Assembly (NCBI GenBank): GCA_028456385.1
Contig: JALNQF010000186.1
Coordinates: 1-64,000, forward strand
Direction: 5' to 3'
Length of the DNA stretch: 64,000 bases
DNA from: Ophiosphaerella korrae
Lineage: Eukaryota; Ascomycota; Dothideomycetes; Pleosporales; Phaeosphaeriaceae
The stretch's first letter is position 1, and every line of letters begins with the position of its first letter. Below the pieces are notes generated by a model. That model saw only the letters and a program-made list of their open reading frames with translations, was not told where the DNA came from and searched no databases. Of this stretch, positions 1 through 12,023 are shown piece by piece. The position numbers and the translations under genes were made by a program.

Positions 1-3000
1 TCTATTTTTACTATTACTAGTAGGTCTAGGTTATATATTCTAATAACTAGGTTTTCTATAAACTTCTTTTTAATCTTATTAAATACTTTATTATATTCCT
101 TTATCTATTTAAATAGTATATCTTTTTTTATAAGCCTTATTATTAGTTCTATATCTTTAGACTATCTTACTATTAACTTTTTATAAAAGTTAGCTAGGCT
201 ATAAAATTATTATACTTCCTTTAGGTTCTTTAGTATTAGCTATTCGTTAATTAATCTAATTTTTTCTAGATTAATCTTGATTTTTCCTAGTTTAATAATA
301 AATCTAAGGAAGTCTATTTCTTTTATATAGAATTTACATTTTCTTATTTTAAGAAATAGTTTACTTTCTACTAGTTTTTCTAGCACTTTGTATATATACT
401 ATACGTATTCTTCTTCTATTTCTAAGAATATAAGGATATTATCTAGGTATACAAATATAAATATGTCTAAGTACTCTCTTAGTACTATATTTATTCTTTC
501 CTAGAAGGCTACTAGTGCGTTTGTTAAGCTAAAGGGTATAACTAGGTATTTATATAGTCTATATTGTGTTCTAAATACTATTTTCTATTTATCGCCTTTC
601 TTAATTCTAATCTAGTAGTAGGCGTTCTAGATATCTAGTTTTATAAAGATTCTTACTTTCTATAGTCTATCTTATATTACGTCTATTTGTAGTAAGGAAT
701 ATTAGTTCTTATTTATAATTGCGTTAGTTTTTCTAAAGTCTACGTAAGGTCTTTTATTACTTATTCTCTTTTTATCTATAAATATAAGTCTATATACTAC
801 TAAGGACTTAGATTCTTGTATCTATCTTTTCTTTAGTACGTTTTTAATAAACGTTCGTTTAATCTTAGATTCTTCTTCTATTTTTCTGTAAACTAAGCTC
901 TATCCTACGTCCTTATCTTCCTTTAGATCTATTGCTAAATCCTATAGTTAATGTTCTAGGAAGTAATCTTTAGGTTCTATAAGCTATTTTTCCTATTTCT
1001 TATATTCTTCTAAGAATTCTCTTTTGTATGTAGCTATGTTAGCTTTTAATATTTCTTTCTTAGAGTAGCTAATTTTTCTTATTCTCTAATTAATTCTTAG
1101 GTTAGTTATTTATAACTATCGTATTCCTAGTATTATATCTTATTTATTATTAATTGTTGTTATATCTATAACTATATTCTTAATTATTATCTCTTCTAGT
1201 TCTAGCGTAGAGGGTGTTGTCTTAAACCTTATAGGTTCTTAGAATAGTTTTCCTTTAATTATACTTAGTTGTCGAGGGTACTTCTTTATAGTATAGGTTA
1301 TTCCTTAGCTTTCTACAAACTTCTTTAATATAATATTCCTTGTAGCTCTACTATTAATTATTAATTATACTTTCTTTCTTTAATAAGTACTTATCTTTGT
1401 AATATATAGGCCTCTTATACTTTCTAGCCTTTCTTACTTTAGCTTTTTTGTAAATTATCTATCTTCCTAAGGCTATAGCCCTATTTTAAGTTTATATTCT
1501 TTATATTTTAGATATTCGTCGTACTTGCATTTATACTATAGTCTTCCTTAGACGTATTTCTTAGGTAGTTTTAGTCCTAGCCTTATTACTACGTAACCTT
1601 CTTTAGGTATTATTTCCTATCCTTAGATATCTTCTACTAGAATTACTCTTATATAGTTATAGCCTCTTCTTCTTATAGGCTATACTTTATTATTTACTTT
1701 AGAGTTTCTATATATTATATAATTCTTCTCTAGGTATAATATCTATAATACTTTGAAATATACTAGGTACTTAGGATCTATTATTTTGTTATCCCCTTTT
1801 TAGTAGCTATCTATTCTAGGTCTTGTATTTATTAAGACGTAGTATACTATTAGTACTTATAGTATATAGGCTTTGTTAATTTATTACGTTTTTCTTACAA
1901 GGTGCTACTATTCCCTTTATATAGGTATCCTTCCTACTATAACTATATATTACTTTATCTATTCTTAAAATAGTATAAACTTTATTTCTTTAAGATTACG
2001 TTCTTTCTAGTCTTTGTACGCTTCCTCTATACTTATAACTAGTAAGTATTTCTAAATAAATTTCTATTCTTTGTTTCGTTCCTCTATATCTATTATTGTA
2101 TAGCTATTATAGCTATATATATCTAGCTAGGCGTACTCTATACCTCTTATACTAACCTATCTTTTACTTTCTTATAGTCCTTTAGAAGAAGCTATAGTAG
2201 TCTCTTTATCTAGTACTAGTCCTTTAGCCTAGATTAATAGAGTCTAGGGCTCTTCCCTTTTTAAGTCTTCTATTAGTAGGTCTATTATATATACTATTTC
2301 TTCTAGCTATACTTTTATTCTTTCTTTTATTACTACTACTCTATTCTTTTATAAGAACTATCCTACTCTCTATTTACTAGAAAGATATATATAGTAGTTA
2401 TCTTTGTAATAAAAGGTCTAATAGAGTATTACGTATTATATTTCTTTACTCCTAGCTACCTTTTCTTAAGGTTTAGCCTATACTTATAGTATTTCTTTCT
2501 TTTTCTCTATTATCTTTAACTAAGTTTCCTTATCTTTTTTATAGTCTTTACTTTTATAGTCTTTTATATAGTGTCCTAGTTTCTTATATTTATAATATAC
2601 TATATCCTTTTTCTTCTTTAATTAGTAGTCTTTTACGTAGTAGCCTTTCTTACTATAGTTAAAACACGTAAAGTCTTTGTTCTTCTTTCTCCTTCTATCT
2701 TTGTTTACGTTAAGTATTATAAGGTCTCTAGTATCCTAGTTTCTAGTTTAGCTCCTATACTTATTCTTTTTCTATTCTTAAAAGTCGTTATTAATTTAGA
2801 TTACCTATTGTTTTAGGGCTTCTAGTGTCCTAGGTTTCTCTATATATATTATTTCGTATCGAATTTTTGCGTTTAGCCTTTGTTTAAATTGTAACATAAG
2901 GGCTAATTCGTTCTATTCTATATTTTAACTTAGTTATTTAAATTATAATATATATTCTAAGACACTCTTGTTTTATATAAGCCTTTTAAGTTTCTCTTTA

Positions 3001-3630
3001 GCTTGTTAGGTAATATCTATATCCCTAAATACTACTCTTATTTGTTTAGTAAAGTATTTATAGCTTCTAAAAATAGCTCTAGTTTTGTCTTTTTAGGTTA
3101 TTAGAGAATGCGTTGTGTAGTCTGTCTAGTAGGGCTCGTACTATCTTATTGCGTCTTCTTTAAGGTATAGTCTAATATATATTACCTTCTTTTCTTCTAT
3201 ATTAAAGTATAGTACTTGTATATCTATCTAGAGTTATACTAACGCTATAAAGGGTCTTAATTTCTCCTTTATTCTATTAAACTTTTTAAGAACAGGTATC
3301 TTAGGTAGTTTCTTTGTTGCACTTATTTTTAGTCGTTAGGTAATTAGCTCTATCTAGTTCTAGCCTTTAATAATAGCTTTAATTTGTACTTTGTTTTATT
3401 TTAAGTAATCTTGTAGTTCCTTATTCTACGTTTCTAATACTTTAATTACTATCTTTATATCTTCTTTATTATTAATTAGTTTATTTATACAATCTTTAAT
3501 TATTTCCTATATAGTACTATCTAACTTATAACTACTCCTAAGGGCTTTACTTGTTAAACTTTCTACTATTATATTAGCTAGACTATACGCTACTTACGCT
3601 TCGCTTCTCGCAATAACTAAATTAGCAAGG
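1..3630 (-). pseudogene. gag-pol relic of A0 (gag, PR, RT, start of RNase H)
   Basis: A RIP-broken gag-pol reading frame. On the minus strand, two tandem CCHC zinc knuckles of Gag lie at about 2570-2671. The protease active site at 1347-1355 reads Asn-Ser-Arg where Asp-Ser-Gly is expected. The RT catalytic box at 438-453 reads YLDN instead of YLDD. The first RNase H residues run into coordinate 1. All these substitutions are G-to-A or C-to-T. Stops are TAG or TAA throughout, so no protein can be made. The order gag-PR-RT-RNaseH fits Ty3/Gypsy. Confidence 0.88.
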
Positions 3631-4059
3631 TATTCTAGCTTACTAGGGTTAACTTCCTAATAGCCTAGATAGGTATTAGTAGATTGTAAAGTAATAGTAA
3701 AAGCTCGTGTTATAATCTACAATAGGCTATAAATAATAGAAGATATTTTGAAACTATCTTTATATTGTCGCTTGTAGTTAATAATTAAATTACTAATGCT
3801 ATCTTAATAATGCGCGTCGCTACTAACTATATACTTATCCTAATCTATTAATCTATTACTACTAAGAATAATAGATCGCGGATTACCTTAATCTATAATC
3901 TATTAACGCTAAGAGTCTATAGATTATAGATTACCCTAGGTGTCCTAATTATATGTAGTTTCCTAATTAAGTTTATATTCTTCGTATTCGTAAGAACTCG
4001 ATCCTTTAGTTGTAGGGCTAATTAGTTCTATCTATATTTCTCTTATTACTATCGTAACA
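3631..4059 (-). repeat. 5' LTR of A0 (429 bp)
   Basis: The boundaries come from comparison with the other family A LTRs. The U3 end is complement TGTTACG at 4059. The U5 end is at 3631, next to the conserved primer-side sequence complement CCTTGCTAATTTAG at 3617-3630. An internal cassette at about 3840-3943 carries palindromic TAATCTAT/ATAGATTA units, as in A6, A1 and A3. Confidence 0.88.
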
Positions 4060-4802
4060 ATTAATAGTATACTACTATAAATAGATAGACAATTAGAACG
4101 TATAAATTAGATAGTAGAACAATACCTAAGATACTACCTTAATTATAACTAAAACAATTAGGTATAGTTACTACCTATAGTATAGTTAGTATATAATAGT
4201 GCAATAAACGTAGTAATAGGAGTATTACTCTTCCTTGCAAACTATAGATTTAACTCTAATATATACTAAACACTAAGAATTAAAACATCTTAGTCCCTAA
4301 AAGGAGAAAACCTTACTAATAGACTTAAGAATATACACAACTAATTAAAACAAAACGTAAAATTTCTATAAAATTATATAACAAAATATTACAATAAAAG
4401 ATATATAAAGAGACCCTAATTTAAAGAGGGGGAAAAAGTATAGTTACTATAAAGAAATATTAAAAGTAAATAATTAAGCTTAAAACTAGATTATATTAAG
4501 ATAAGACTATACAAAATAGAGAAAGAAGTTATACTAGTTATATTTAAATTAAGACTACTAAGCAAAATAAAGATATATCTAATATTCTACGTAGTACTAC
4601 TAGAAAAGGTACTACAAGATATAGAACTACTAGTGTACAAAGTAGACACGTACAGAGAACAAAAAGAATAGGAAGTTAAGGAAATCCTAGTATATTAGTT
4701 CTATAATAGCAAGAACTACTACTTAGTAAAATAGATAGGAATAAACGAAAAAAGATAACTATAGGAAGAAACATAGGAACTAGAAGATAACCTTAATTAC
4801 TC
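4060..4802 (+). pseudogene. integrase C-terminus and chromodomain relic of A8
   Basis: Aligns with the end of A1 pol. The post-catalytic integrase part begins at once. A chromodomain-like segment follows at about 4670-4825, with its aromatic and Val-Lys-Trp-like core partly turned into stops. Known: C-terminal chromodomains define chromoviruses and steer integration to heterochromatin. The catalytic DDE residues upstream are not in this fragment. The 3' end of the reading frame converges with the minus-strand accessory gene. Confidence 0.75.
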
Positions 4803-5315
4803 TAAGAAACTAGAAGAGTTCTAAAGTTAAAACCCTCTAGAACGCCTTATAGCAAGTTAAGAAAACTAATAATACTACTACTAGATAGAGAGGCGATAGG
4901 AGCGCCTAATATAATAGGAGCTAGAGCAGCCTCTACTACATCGTCTAAATCTAATTTAGCTTTTAAGGCACAAGACTATTTAGACAACTTAGCGTTATTA
5001 TAAGCCTTTATCTTACAAAGATACTTAATATAGGAATAAAGCTCTACTAGCTTATAAAGAGTTAACTTGCACTTAGCCTTAGCTATAGTAAGCTATAACA
5101 ATAATTGCGCTTAAGCTCTATTAATAGCTTACCTTATATAACTTAGTAGAAGGAAACTATATAGAAATTAAACACTTATACTCTATAAGCAAAACTTTAG
5201 AAGAAATATATTTATACTAAATATTAGCAAAGATACACTTATTATAGTGTTTACTATTATTTAAAGATATAAGGTAAGAAAGACCTAATTTAGTATAATA
5301 ATAACAAGGGAATAT
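4802..5315 (-). pseudogene. antisense Zn2Cys6-like / coiled-coil gene relic (A8 copy)
   Basis: Complement of the region between pol and the 3' LTR. Exon 1 (5180-5315) starts at ATA, a mutated ATG, and places Cys or RIP-derived Tyr at codons 4, 7, 14, 24, 27 and 34; codons 4 and 27 are still TGT. That spacing, C-x2-C-x6-C-x9-C-x2-C-x6-C, fits the fungal Zn(II)2Cys6 cluster. A 46-nt intron (5134-5179) follows, with donor ATAAGT and acceptor TATATAA, both one transition from GTAAGT and TAG. Exon 2 (4802-5133) is 2 + 330 nt, in frame, and looks coiled-coil-like. Function is inferred only. Confidence 0.6.
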
Positions 5316-5477
5316 CTTAACTCTATTATAAATAATACAAGCTATAAGGAGAAGTATATTGCGCTAGGACTAAGATAGTATAAGGAGTAATAAGGAACTA
5401 AGGATTAATAAAGATATAGGATTAATAACCTTAGCGCTAGTATAGAGAAATAAAAGACCGTGTAGAAGAGGGAATAG

Positions 5478-5934
5478 TATTATAGTAGTAATAAGGGAAA
5501 CTAAGATAGAACTAATTAGTCTACGCTTAGCTACTAACAAAGTATAAGATAAGTAGGGTAATAACCTATAAGATAATAAGTTTAACTAGGAAGCTAACTA
5601 TAATATAGATACGTAACAAATTTGTAAATTCGCAATCTTAGTAAATATAAAGTCGCGAAGCTATTATATAATAAATTTGTAAATTCGCGATCTTAGTAAA
5701 TACAAAGTAATAAAGCTACTAAGATATTATTACTATATAGTTAGTAGCGATACACATTATTAGGATATTATTAGTAATTTAATCCTTTAACTATAGAACG
5801 CTAATACAAGATAATTGCAAAACATCTTCTATTAATATTAGTTATTATAGATTATTTATATAAACCTTACTATTAACTCCTAATCTACTAATACCCTAAT
5901 AGCTACTAGTAGTTAACGTAGGTAGTACGTTATA
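5478..5934 (+). repeat. 3' LTR of A8 (457 bp)
   Basis: Starts TATTATAGTAG after the polypurine tract and ends near ACGTTATA. The TG...CA termini have been changed to TA...TA. The cassette at about 5610-5721 holds two units of the AATAAATTTGTAAATTCGCG type shared with A2. The sequence to its right is unrelated to the retroelements. Confidence 0.86.
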
Positions 5935-8900
5935 TAGATAATAGAAACTCTAACCTTAGTAGAAGGGCCTTTATTAAGTTATCTAGTTATACCTCTCTAG
6001 ATAGTACTAGCTTACTAACCTAGATAGTACAAAGTTTAGAAGCTATACTCTAGGAGTAAGAGTAGTAGAATTCTACTAGCGAAGCTAGTAAGAGCTAATA
6101 GATATCTTAGAAAATTTAGAGCTAGAAGCTAAAGATTTTACAATTAGATAAAAAGAAAAGTAAGCCTTACCTAATATAAAGGAGCAACCTAAAGGAGTAT
6201 TAGACAAACTAGTACTAATAGAGCTAGTATTTAGATAGTAAAGTAGGCGAGTATAAAAACAATATAGATAGGACTTACTATTATAAACTTATTAACTATA
6301 ATTAGTTTAAATCCTAGTACAAAAGCCTAAATTTAATCTAGCTAACTTTAAATTCTTTATATAAAAAGAACCTAATAAAGAGATTAATCTTAGCTAAAGA
6401 TTAGCTAAAAAATTTAAAATAAGAGAAAGAATAAGTAGGTATTATAAGCAAATAAGAGAATTAGTAATAAAAAGAAAAGAACTTAGTTAATTTTCTCTAA
6501 AAATAAACAACTAAAGAGGCCTTAGTACTTAGATACTAAGAAGAAAAACTCTATATTACCTATTATTACTAATTACTATCTTTAGAACTAGAAGAAGAAG
6601 CTTAAGTAGTAAGAGGACTTCTAAGACTAAACCTAGGTAGCTAAAAGTAAATACTACCTAGATAATAAGTATAATAGTAATCTTAATTCTAAGGCTAAGG
6701 ATCTTAAAGTAAAAGGCTAAAAGAATACTAAGAAAGTAGAAAGAGTATAAAAACAAGAAACTAAAAGCCCTTAGAAAGAGAAGTAGAAGAGCCTAAACCT
6801 ATTATATTAAATTAAGAATAGACTAGAGTAAGAATACTACTACTAGAAAGTAGAGCGCAAAGAGGAGAAGTTAAAAGAGTAGCTAGATAGTAGCTAGAAG
6901 TAAGAGTAAGAGTAGTAAGAAGCTTAATAGAGCGTTTATAAGTATATTGTTACGCTATAGGCTGTAGTAGGCCGTAGCTGCGTAAAGCGCAAGCAAGAGC
7001 GAGAGCCCTTAGGCAATATATACTGTTCTACTCCTGTATTCAACGTTGTTAAATACTTGGTTACCTTTTTAGGTTTGTTTAGCGTAGTAGAGTAGAGCTA
7101 CTATATAACATATATCCTAAACTTTTATTAAGACCTAGGTAACTTATATCTAACTCTAGGTTAGTAAAGTAAGAAAGGCGTAAAGGCGTACCTTATAAGG
7201 CCTAAAGAGCTAGTAGTTAATAGAGAGAATTTAGAGTAGTATAAAAGCTTAAAAGTAAGCTAAAACTACTAGAAGAAGCGCTTTAAAAGTATTTACTAAT
7301 ACTAAAAAGAGATAAAGAGTAGAGAGAACTAAAAAGAACTTAATAAACGTAGGCCTTATCTATAGTAGAGAAAATAGTAGCTAAAAAACTATTAAACTTA
7401 CTCTTAGGTATAGTATAACTCTAGAAACGCTAGCTATAAGCTTACTAGTAAAATAGATCGTTAGTAGAGCTATAAAGGTAGATAGAAGTCTTAGAGTTAT
7501 TATCTTTAGGCTTATTTATACTACGCACTATTAGGTAAGCCCTAAGCCTATAAGAACGTACTAGCTTACTAGGCGTTATAGGAAGACGCTTATAGGCTAC
7601 TTAATAACTTAGAGAAATATTTTAGTAAATAAGATACTAAATATTAGCTACTATAGTATTGCGTATAAAGGGCGTAGTAATAGAGTAGCTAAAAGACTAA
7701 GTAGGTATAAAAATAAAAGTATTAGCGTAAGTACGCTCCTACTTAAAGAGCTTAGTAATATAGTAGTAACTTTTAGTAAAACTTTTAACTTAAGAGAGTA
7801 CTTACTTGCGTTTAGCTACTAGACTACTAAAAACGCGTTAGTAGAGCTCTAAAGGACTATTAGGATAAAACTAAGTAAAAAGAAAAATAGAGTTAAAGAC
7901 TTACTTAACCTATAATTATAGCCCTAAATATAATAATAAATATAAGAGCTATTAAGGTAGATAATACCTTTATTATTAAAGAAAATAGAGTATCTAATAC
8001 TACTACAAATATAAGTAGTATAGCTATAATTACTCTCTTCCTTAGAGCTATAAGCTATAGCTCTATTAAAGCCTAGTAGTAGTAGCCCTAGTAGCAAAGC
8101 CCTATAAGAGCTAATAGTCTTCTAAGTATACTAACCTACGTAGACTATAGCCTTATAATAGGCCTATATCTCTTAAAGATTATTAATTAAAGAAAGATCC
8201 TATAAGCGCGTAGCCTAAGTAGCTAAAGAGTCCTAAGTAAGTATCTTTTAACCTTTATAATAGTATACCTAATAGTATAGCTAGTAGAAGAGAGACTAAG
8301 AGCTATTAGAAGTATAGAAGAGGCTATTAAGGTTGTAGGAATAAATATTATAGAGACTATTCTACTAGTAAGCCCTATTCTTACGCTTATTATAGTAAGT
8401 ATATATAAACTCTTAGATAAAAGAAAGAAGCTAGCTAAAGTTACGCTCCTTAAAGATATTAAGGGCTTAGTTAAGAAGGTTATAAAGTAAGTTAAGTAAG
8501 AGAGAGTAGTTAAAGAAATAAGTAATAACTAAGAGAATATGTAGTTAGTAAGACCTAAGAGCCTATAGGTAAAAAGGTTAGATACTTACTTTTATACTAG
8601 AAACGATACATTATAGAAATAGGGTAAGAAGCCTTACTCTTAGTTTAATAATAACCTAAAGGTAGCCTACCTAGGTTATAAGGTAGCTAAGAAGGATTAT
8701 TACTACTATAGTTACTCTAGCTAAGCTAGCTAGCTACGTAGGAGCTAGGTTAGAAATTAAGGGTAGCTATAATAATTAAAGTAGAAAGTAAACAAGAGAA
8801 TAAAGCTAAGAAACTAGTAAGAGAGTATAGAGTAGCTAAGATAAGCCTAAAGAAAAGAAGAAGAAAATAGAACAAAAAATAGAGAGATAAAGTTTAAGTA

Positions 8901-10120
8901 TACTCTTAGAGAGTATTTATAACTTTACTAAAACTATAAGAGCTAATAACTATAAGAGCCTAACTACTAGTAAAGACGTTTAAATATAAAGCCTAAAGGC
9001 CTTATACTAGCTTAACTAATAAATATATATATATAAGAAAAGAGTTAGCTATTAAAAATTAATAAATAAGAGAAGAATTTAGTAAGTAGAGATATATTAA
9101 GTAAAAGAACTATTATAGAAGAGTAAAAAACTATTATAGCTTATAAAATATATATAAAAAAAAATAGTAAGAAAGTAGATAGCTACTACTACAAGCTATA
9201 TAACACGTCTATATAAAATTTTTATTAAATAACCTAGAAACTACGCAAATACTCTATAAACGACCCCTTAGATATTAGATCTAGAGCTCTTAGGAGAAAG
9301 GTATTATAAGGGAAAGATAAGAGTAGTATCTTTAATATCCTAAGCTATAGCTAAAATACTCTAAAATAGAAATAATAGCTAATACAAAGAAATAGAGGCA
9401 GCGTAACTCGAGCTTTATATTAAGTAACGGCACTAATAAGGCTAGTATTCCTCTAGGGTAAGCCTAAGTAGGTTGTAGCTATAGCTAGGGTTAGATTAGT
9501 AGTTCGTAGACAATATACAGTAATTAATACCTAAAGAGCTATAAGTTATTTAAGAGGATAGATACTCTTAGGGACTTAATATCTTTATTCTCTTTCGTCG
9601 ACATTAATATTTTAGCTAGAAGGCCTAAGTTACTCTCTAACTATATATATAGTTAGCGCTAGATACTAAACTATTTATAAGAGTAGAACTAAATTACAAA
9701 TCTAAATTATTTTAGATCTAATAGTTTAAGTACTTTACTACTAACAAAATAAGAAAGGAGTTTATAAGTTAAGGTAAGTTTTTCTTTTCTAAGTTAGAGG
9801 CTCTTAATTAAGTATAGTAGCTTAATAGGACTAAGCTCTTAAAAGGAGAGTAGAGGTATATAGTAAAGTATTATAGAAAAAAGGAATAGTAAAAAGGGAG
9901 TAGGTAGTTACTAAGGAAATACAAGTACTAAGAGCTTTATAAAGAGGCAAACTATTAAGGAAGAGAGGTATAAGAGAGCTAATAGGCCTTTAGGTTATAG
10001 GACACAATCTATAAGAGTATAAACAACGTTTAGAACTAGTTTAGCTAATAAAGTCTAAGTTCCTTAAGACTAATAAGCCCTTAGGCCCTAGATCTATATT
10101 AGGCACACAACCCTACAACA
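5935..10120 (+). pseudogene. unrecognised long coding relic, single frame, both ends truncated
   Basis: Not shared with any other part of the window. Reading codons from positions congruent to 5935 modulo 3 gives one coherent frame across the whole segment, broken only by TAG and TAA. Open runs include 8281-8487 (69 codons) and about 7909-8073. Removing the solo LTR plus one TSD (168 nt, 56 codons) keeps the frame. The predicted product is Lys/Arg/Gln-rich with amphipathic stretches, especially 6700-6947 and 9841-10110. I recognise no domain. The left end abuts the A8 LTR and the right end the broken A6 copy, so the gene was longer. The reverse strand is also fairly open in places, so direction is likely but not certain. 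Confidence 0.4.
6943..7115. mobile_element. solo LTR (6948-7110, 163 bp) with TATAT target duplication
   Basis: Seen: TGTTACG...TATAACA termini, flanked on both sides by TATAT (6943-6947 and 7111-7115). It contains about 8 TG and 5 CA dinucleotides in 163 bp, against almost none in its flanks, so it is essentially free of RIP. It differs from the family A and B LTRs. Inferred: a late insertion of a short-LTR element that recombined to a solo LTR, or a very small non-autonomous element. At 163 bp it may be too short to attract RIP. Confidence 0.82.
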
Positions 10121-11551
10121 GTACTAGTCTTTTAGCCTAGATTAATAGAATCTAGAGTCTTTCTTCTTCTAAATCTTCTATTAGTAGGTCTATTATATAT
10201 ACTATTTTTTCTAGCTATACTTTTATTTTTCTTTCCTTTATTACTACTACACTATTTTTCTATAAGAACTATCTTACCCTCTCCTTACTAAAATAATATA
10301 TATAGTAGTTATCTTTATAACAAAAGGTCTAATAGAGTATTATATACTATAGTTCTTTGCTCTTAGCTACTTTTTTTTTAAGGTTTAGCTTATAATTTTA
10401 GTACTTCTTTCTTACCTTTAGTTATCTTTAACTAAGCTTCTTTATCTTTTTTATAGTCTTTACTTCTATAGTCTTTTATAAAGTATCTTAGTTTTCTATA
10501 TTTATAATATACTATATCCTTTTTCTTTTATAATTAGCAATTTTTTACGTAGTAGCCTTTCTTACTATAGTTAAAGTACATAAAGTCTTTATTCTTCTTT
10601 TTCTTTTTATCCTTGTTAGCGTTAAGAATTATAGGGTCTCTCTTGTCCTAATTCTAGGTAGATCCTCTATACTTATTCTTTTTCTATTCTTAGAGGTTAT
10701 TGTTAATTTATATTACCTATTACTTTAAAGCTTCTAGTGTTCTAGGTTTCTCTATATAAATTATCTTGTATTAGATTTTTAAGTTTAGTCTTTATTTAAA
10801 TTGTAATATTAAAGCTAACTTATTCTATTCTATATTTTGTAATAGTTATTTAAACTATAATACGTATTCTAGAATACTCTTATTTTGTATAAGCTTTTCT
10901 AGCCTTTCTTTAGCCTATTAGGTAATATCTATATCTTTAAATACTACTCTTATTTGTTTAGTAAAGTATTTATAACTTCTAAAGATAGCTCTAGTTTTAT
11001 CTTTTTAGATTATTAGGGCGTATATTATGTAATCTATCTAGTAGGGTTTAAACTATCTTATTACATCTTCTTTAAGGTGTATTCCTATATATATTACCTT
11101 CTTTTCTTCTATATTAAAGTGTAGTACTTATACGTCTATCTAAAGTTATACTAATACTATAAAAGGTCTTAGTTTTTCCCTTATTCTATTAAATTTCTTA
11201 AGTATAGGTATCTTTAGTAGTTTCTTCGTTGTACTTATTTCTAGGCGTTACGTAATTAATTCTATTTAGTTTTATCCTTTAATAATAGCTTTAATCTAGG
11301 CCTTATTTTACTTTGTATATTCTTAAAGTTCCTTATTCTAGGTTTCTAGGGTATTAATTACTATTTTTATATCTTCTTTTTTAGAGATTAAGTTATTTAT
11401 ATATTCTCTAACTACTTTCTATATAGTATTATCTAACTTATAACTACTTATAGGTGCTTTAGCTACTTATCTAGTTAAACTTTCTACTATCGTGTTAGCT
11501 AGACTATGCGCTACTTACGCTTCGCTCCTTGTAATAACTAAATTAGTAAGG
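10121..11551 (-). pseudogene. gag relic of A6
   Basis: Complement encodes the family A Gag. The conserved retrotransposon Gag region is at about 10990-11400 and two zinc knuckles are at about 10469-10580, with Cys and His codons mostly turned to Tyr. Truncated at the gag/protease spacer by the junction with the unrecognised segment on the left. Confidence 0.82.
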
Positions 11552-12009
11552 TGTAATAGGTATACTAGGGTCAACTTCCTAATAACCTTTAGGTATTAGT
11601 AGATTACAAGGTAATAACAAAGGCTTGTATTATAATTAGTAATAACTATAAACAATAGAAGATATCTTGCAATTGTCTTGTATTAGCGTTCTATAGTTAA
11701 AGGATTAAATTACTAATACTATCCTAATAATATATATTACTACTAACTATATACTTATATTAATCTATTCGTGCAACAATATAGATTACTACTAATCTAT
11801 TAGCACGTAACTATAGATTACCTTAATCTATTTATACGTTATTATAGATTACTCTAATCTATTCGTACGTAATTACAGATTACTACTACATGTCCTAGTT
11901 ATAAGTAGCCTCTTAATCTAGGTCGTTACTCTACTCGTCCTATGCTTCGTTAGCACTCGAGTCGAGACTAATTAGTTCTATCTTGATTTCTCTTGTTACA
12001 CCTATAATA
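11552..12009 (-). repeat. 5' LTR of A6 (458 bp) with palindromic cassette
   Basis: Complement starts TATTATAGGTGTAACAAGAG and ends CTATTACA. The cassette at 11761-11886 holds four units starting at 11761, 11793, 11824 and 11855. Each is about 31 bp and built as TAATCTAT...ATAGATTA, an inverted repeat around a short CG-containing centre. Confidence 0.88.
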
Positions 12010-12023
12010 GTAACCCTATTACA

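Larger units (their letters stand above)
1..4059 (-). mobile_element. Ty3/Gypsy family A copy A0, left part cut by window edge
   Basis: Minus-strand chromovirus relic. Reading leftward from its 5' LTR (3631-4059) come gag, protease, reverse transcriptase and the first part of RNase H, where the window ends. It is collinear with A5 (43618-47700) and with the complement of A1. The 5' LTR end (complement TGTTACGATAG) at 4059 directly abuts the plus-strand integrase region of copy A8. A0 was therefore probably inserted into A8, whose 5' half would lie left of the window. A TSD cannot be tested here. Confidence 0.9.
4060..5934 (+). mobile_element. Ty3/Gypsy family A copy A8, 3' part
   Basis: Plus-strand relic that starts inside the integrase core (aligned with about 16745 of A1) and runs through the chromodomain, the antisense accessory gene and the 3' LTR (5478-5934). 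Its 5' half is missing from the window, presumably on the far side of A0. A polypurine tract (AGAAGAGGGAATAG, 5464-5477) sits directly before the LTR. Confidence 0.88.
10121..12009 (-). mobile_element. Ty3/Gypsy family A copy A6, gag plus 5' LTR
   Basis: Minus-strand fragment collinear with 2213-4059. It begins abruptly at about 10121, just downstream of the Gag zinc knuckles, and ends with its LTR at 12009. Its LTR terminus touches the last 14 bp of a plus-strand family A LTR (12010-12023), giving a head-to-head pair with A1. The rest of A6 (pol and 3' LTR) is absent. Confidence 0.88.

Noticed and set aside
6948..7110. Reading the RIP-free segment as a small gene or tRNA
   Set aside because: Exact TSDs and TG...CA ends explain it as an LTR. 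No cloverleaf or A/B box arrangement could be made out.
11761..11886. Regularly spaced 31-bp repeats resembling a CRISPR array
   Set aside because: The repeats are inside an LTR, the spacers are only 2-3 bp, each unit is palindromic, and other LTR copies carry different arrays at the same place. The genome is fungal.
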